Shown: one piece after another, positions 6,325 through 7,818 of the stretch
Layout of the letters: each line of letters begins with the position of its first letter
Numbering within the stretch: position 1 is the stretch's first letter
NCBI GenBank assembly: GCA_945873925.1
Contig: CAMCES010000064.1
Span: 1-7,818, forward strand
Direction of reading: 5' to 3'
DNA length: 7,818 nucleotides
DNA from: Bordetella parapertussis
Lineage (GTDB): Bacteria; Pseudomonadota; Gammaproteobacteria; Burkholderiales; Burkholderiaceae_C
The notes under the pieces: model-generated
Seen by the model: only the letters and a program-made list of their open reading frames with translations
Databases searched by the model: none
What the model was told of the DNA's origin: nothing
Program-made: the position numbers and the translations under genes

Positions 6325-7521
6325 ATGTCCAACAGCCGTACCCAAGTCGCCATCATTGGCGCGGGGCCCTCTGGGCTGTTGTTGGGTGCGTTGTTGCACA
6401 AAGCGGGTATCGAGCACGTCATCATTGAGCGCCAGTCTCCTGAATACGTGCTGGGTCGGATTCGCGCTGGCATCCTCGAGCAAGTGTCGGTCGATTTATT
6501 GCACGAAGCCGGTGTGGGTGAAGGCGTATCACAAGGCGGCACCATCCACCACAGCATCGAATTGGTCTTCAAAAACACCCGACATCCGATTGAAGTGACG
6601 AAGCTCACTGGCGGCAAAGTAGTCACTGCTTATGGACAAACCGAGGTCACCCATGACCTGATGAAGCAGCGTCAACGACTGGGCTTGGACACGGTTTACA
6701 GCGTGGCTGACGTGAGTCTTCATGATTTCGACGGCGATCATCCGCAAGTACGCTACGCCAAAGACGGCGTGCAGCATGTGCTGCACTGCGACTTCATCGC
6801 AGGCTGCGATGGCTTTCATGGTGTGGCCCGCGCCAGTGTGCCCAAGGCTGCCATCACCGAATACGAAAAGGTCTACCCCTTTGGCTGGCTGGGCGTCTTA
6901 GCCGATGTGCCGCCTGTGTCCAGCCATGCGATTGTGTATGCCAACAGCGACCGAGGCTTTGCGCTGTGCTCGATGCGCAGCATGACCCGCAGTCGTTACT
7001 ACGTGCAATGCCCACTGAACGACAAGGTGGAAGACTGGAGTGATCAGCGGTTTTGGGATGAACTGCGCAACCGACTGGACCCCGACATGGCCGAGCGCAT
7101 CATCACCGGACCATCGATTGAAAAAAGCATCGCGCCCTTGCGCAGCTTTGTGGCTGAACCCATGCGCTTTGGGCGCTTGTTTTTAGCCGGGGACGCTGCC
7201 CACATCGTGCCGCCCACCGGCGCCAAGGGCTTGAACCTGGCCGCCAGTGATGTGAAATACCTCAGCAGTGCGTTCATCGAGTATTTCAACGAGCACAGCC
7301 CCGTTGGCATTGACCATTATTCGCAACGCGCACTGTCACGCATTTGGCGGGCCGAGCGTTTTTCTTGGTGGCTCACCAGCTTGATGCACCGCTTTCCAGA
7401 CAGCGCAGGCTTTGGTCAAAGAATGCAAGAAGCCGAGTTGGACTATCTGGTGCACAGCGAAGCCCTGTCCACATCACTGGCTGAAAACTATGTGGGTTTG
7501 CCGCTGAACTTCGCGGCTTAG
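6325..7521 (+). CDS. pobA: 4-Hydroxybenzoate 3-monooxygenase (p-hydroxybenzoate hydroxylase)
   Basis: This FAD-dependent class A monooxygenase hydroxylates 4-hydroxybenzoate to protocatechuate using NADPH and oxygen, in the cytoplasm. It is 398 residues, against 394 in Pseudomonas fluorescens. Motifs are GAGPSG (12-17) for FAD binding, RIRAGILEQ (45-53), the DG motif CDFIAGCDGFHG (155-166) and the GD motif GRLFLAGDAAH (283-293). The active-site residues known from the Pseudomonas enzyme (Tyr201, Ser212, Arg214, Tyr222, Pro293, Tyr385) all appear four positions later, as Tyr205, Ser216, Arg218, Tyr226, Pro297 and Tyr389. ERQSPEY (35-41) retains the Arg, Gln and Tyr associated with NADPH preference. 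It begins two bases after the LivF-type stop, so it is the last gene of the importer operon. No pobR regulator is in view. Confidence 0.97.
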   Translation: MSNSRTQVAIIGAGPSGLLLGALLHKAGIEHVIIERQSPEYVLGRIRAGILEQVSVDLLHEAGVGEGVSQGGTIHHSIELVFKNTRHPIEVTKLTGGKVVTAYGQTEVTHDLMKQRQRLGLDTVYSVADVSLHDFDGDHPQVRYAKDGVQHVLHCDFIAGCDGFHGVARASVPKAAITEYEKVYPFGWLGVLADVPPVSSHAIVYANSDRGFALCSMRSMTRSRYYVQCPLNDKVEDWSDQRFWDELRNRLDPDMAERIITGPSIEKSIAPLRSFVAEPMRFGRLFLAGDAAHIVPPTGAKGLNLAASDVKYLSSAFIEYFNEHSPVGIDHYSQRALSRIWRAERFSWWLTSLMHRFPDSAGFGQRMQEAELDYLVHSEALSTSLAENYVGLPLNFAA

Positions 7522-7579
7522 TTTGTTCATAAAAGTGCATTCAACAAAGCCTGAGGTGTCTTGGCTGCGCCTGTGATGG

Positions 7580-7616
7580 CATCAGCGCTTTGCATCTGCG
7601 TTTTCCATCAGCGCTT
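7580..7616. repeat. Short direct repeat downstream of pobA
   Basis: CATCAGCGCTT occurs at 7580-7590 and again at 7606-7616, 26 bp apart, in the non-coding stretch between pobA and the leftward fragment. Each copy contains the palindrome AGCGCT. It may be a small tandem duplication in decaying sequence. No function is evident. Confidence 0.45.
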
Positions 7617-7633
7617 GGTATCTTGCTCTTGAA

Positions 7634-7816
7634 TCACCACCACACCTTCAGGTCGTCGTTCCACAAACGATGGGTGTCAAAGCGCTGGTTTTGGGCGGCC
7701 AGCCAGGCTTGATGGTCTTGCTCAAACTGGGCTTTTCTCTGCGCCACGGACGCGGTTTGACTGGCCGACTGCAAAGCCTCGCAGTGCTTGGCTGACAAAA
7801 TCACCGAGTCGATGCG
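7634..7816 (-). CDS. Partial leftward ORF, possible CcdA-type antitoxin C-terminus
   Basis: A leftward frame enters from the right edge and runs for 60 codons to a TGA at 7636-7634; its start is outside the window. The peptide is hydrophilic and looks helical. It includes KAQFEQDHQAWLAAQNQRFD and ends LWNDDLKVWW. The spacing of Gln-aromatic, Trp-Leu-Ala-Ala, Asn and a terminal D-D-L-x-x-aromatic is like the C-terminal toxin-binding tail of CcdA-family antitoxins, as I recall the family. A ccdB toxin gene should follow immediately, but the next bases hold only short frames. An overlapping frame (roughly 7600-7670, minus) reads PEGVVVIQEQDTKR before a stop, which could mean a frameshifted remnant. 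The gene may equally be an unrelated coiled-coil protein or a pseudogene. Confidence 0.4.
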   Translation of the reverse strand, partial: RIDSVILSAKHCEALQSASQTASVAQRKAQFEQDHQAWLAAQNQRFDTHRLWNDDLKVWW

Positions 7817-7818
7817 GC

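Noticed and set aside
7522..7548. TTTGTT ... AACAAA inverted repeat just after the pobA stop
   Set aside because: It is a 6-bp A/T-rich stem with a 15-base loop and no T-tract, so a terminator is not supported.
7567..7588. Hairpin GCGC-CTG-TGAT-GGC-ATCA-GCGC as a terminator after pobA
   Set aside because: The stem is interrupted by a three-base bulge and is followed only by TTTGC, not a T-run. It is too weak to call.

Overview
The window looks like chromosomal DNA from a betaproteobacterium of the order Burkholderiales, probably a Comamonadaceae-type organism. This is inferred from the moderately high GC content, the protein style and the gene combination. No marker gene fixes the genus. It is a compact aromatic-acid catabolic operon beside a tRNA gene, not a mobile or defence region.

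Layout: at the left edge is half of a probable terminator, then a leftward tRNA-Pro(TGG) gene at 24-100. A divergent leader of about 120 bp (101-222) contains a TGCA-N6-TGCA element. From 223 to 7521 seven genes run rightward: a benzoate-CoA ligase-type enzyme (223-1800), a Tat-type periplasmic binding protein of the Liv/HAAT family (1831-3015), two permeases (3015-3878 and 3875-4858), two ATPases (4851-5615 and 5612-6322), and PobA, 4-hydroxybenzoate 3-monooxygenase (6325-7521). After the 30-bp gap that follows the ligase, every junction overlaps by 1-8 bp or leaves 2 bp, so genes two to seven almost certainly form one translationally coupled message. The ligase very likely heads the same transcript. 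A small stem-loop spans its stop codon.

How it works together: the binding protein, LivH/LivM-type permeases and LivG/LivF-type ATPases make a complete ABC importer, probably for benzoate or 4-hydroxybenzoate rather than branched-chain amino acids. Imported acid could go two ways. The ligase would activate benzoate, or a close analogue, to its CoA thioester for a box-type or similar route. PobA would hydroxylate 4-hydroxybenzoate to protocatechuate. Neither the box genes, the protocatechuate ring-cleavage genes nor a regulator lies in this window.

The last 300 bp hold no rightward gene. A short leftward reading frame enters from the right edge and ends at 7634. Its C-terminal pattern resembles CcdA-type antitoxins, but no toxin gene follows it and the stretch may be decayed.

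I found no evidence for a wholly new system. The points most worth checking are the TGCA operator-like element, the pairing of a CoA ligase with PobA behind one importer, the non-canonical nucleotide-binding residues in the two ATPases, and the fragment at the right edge.
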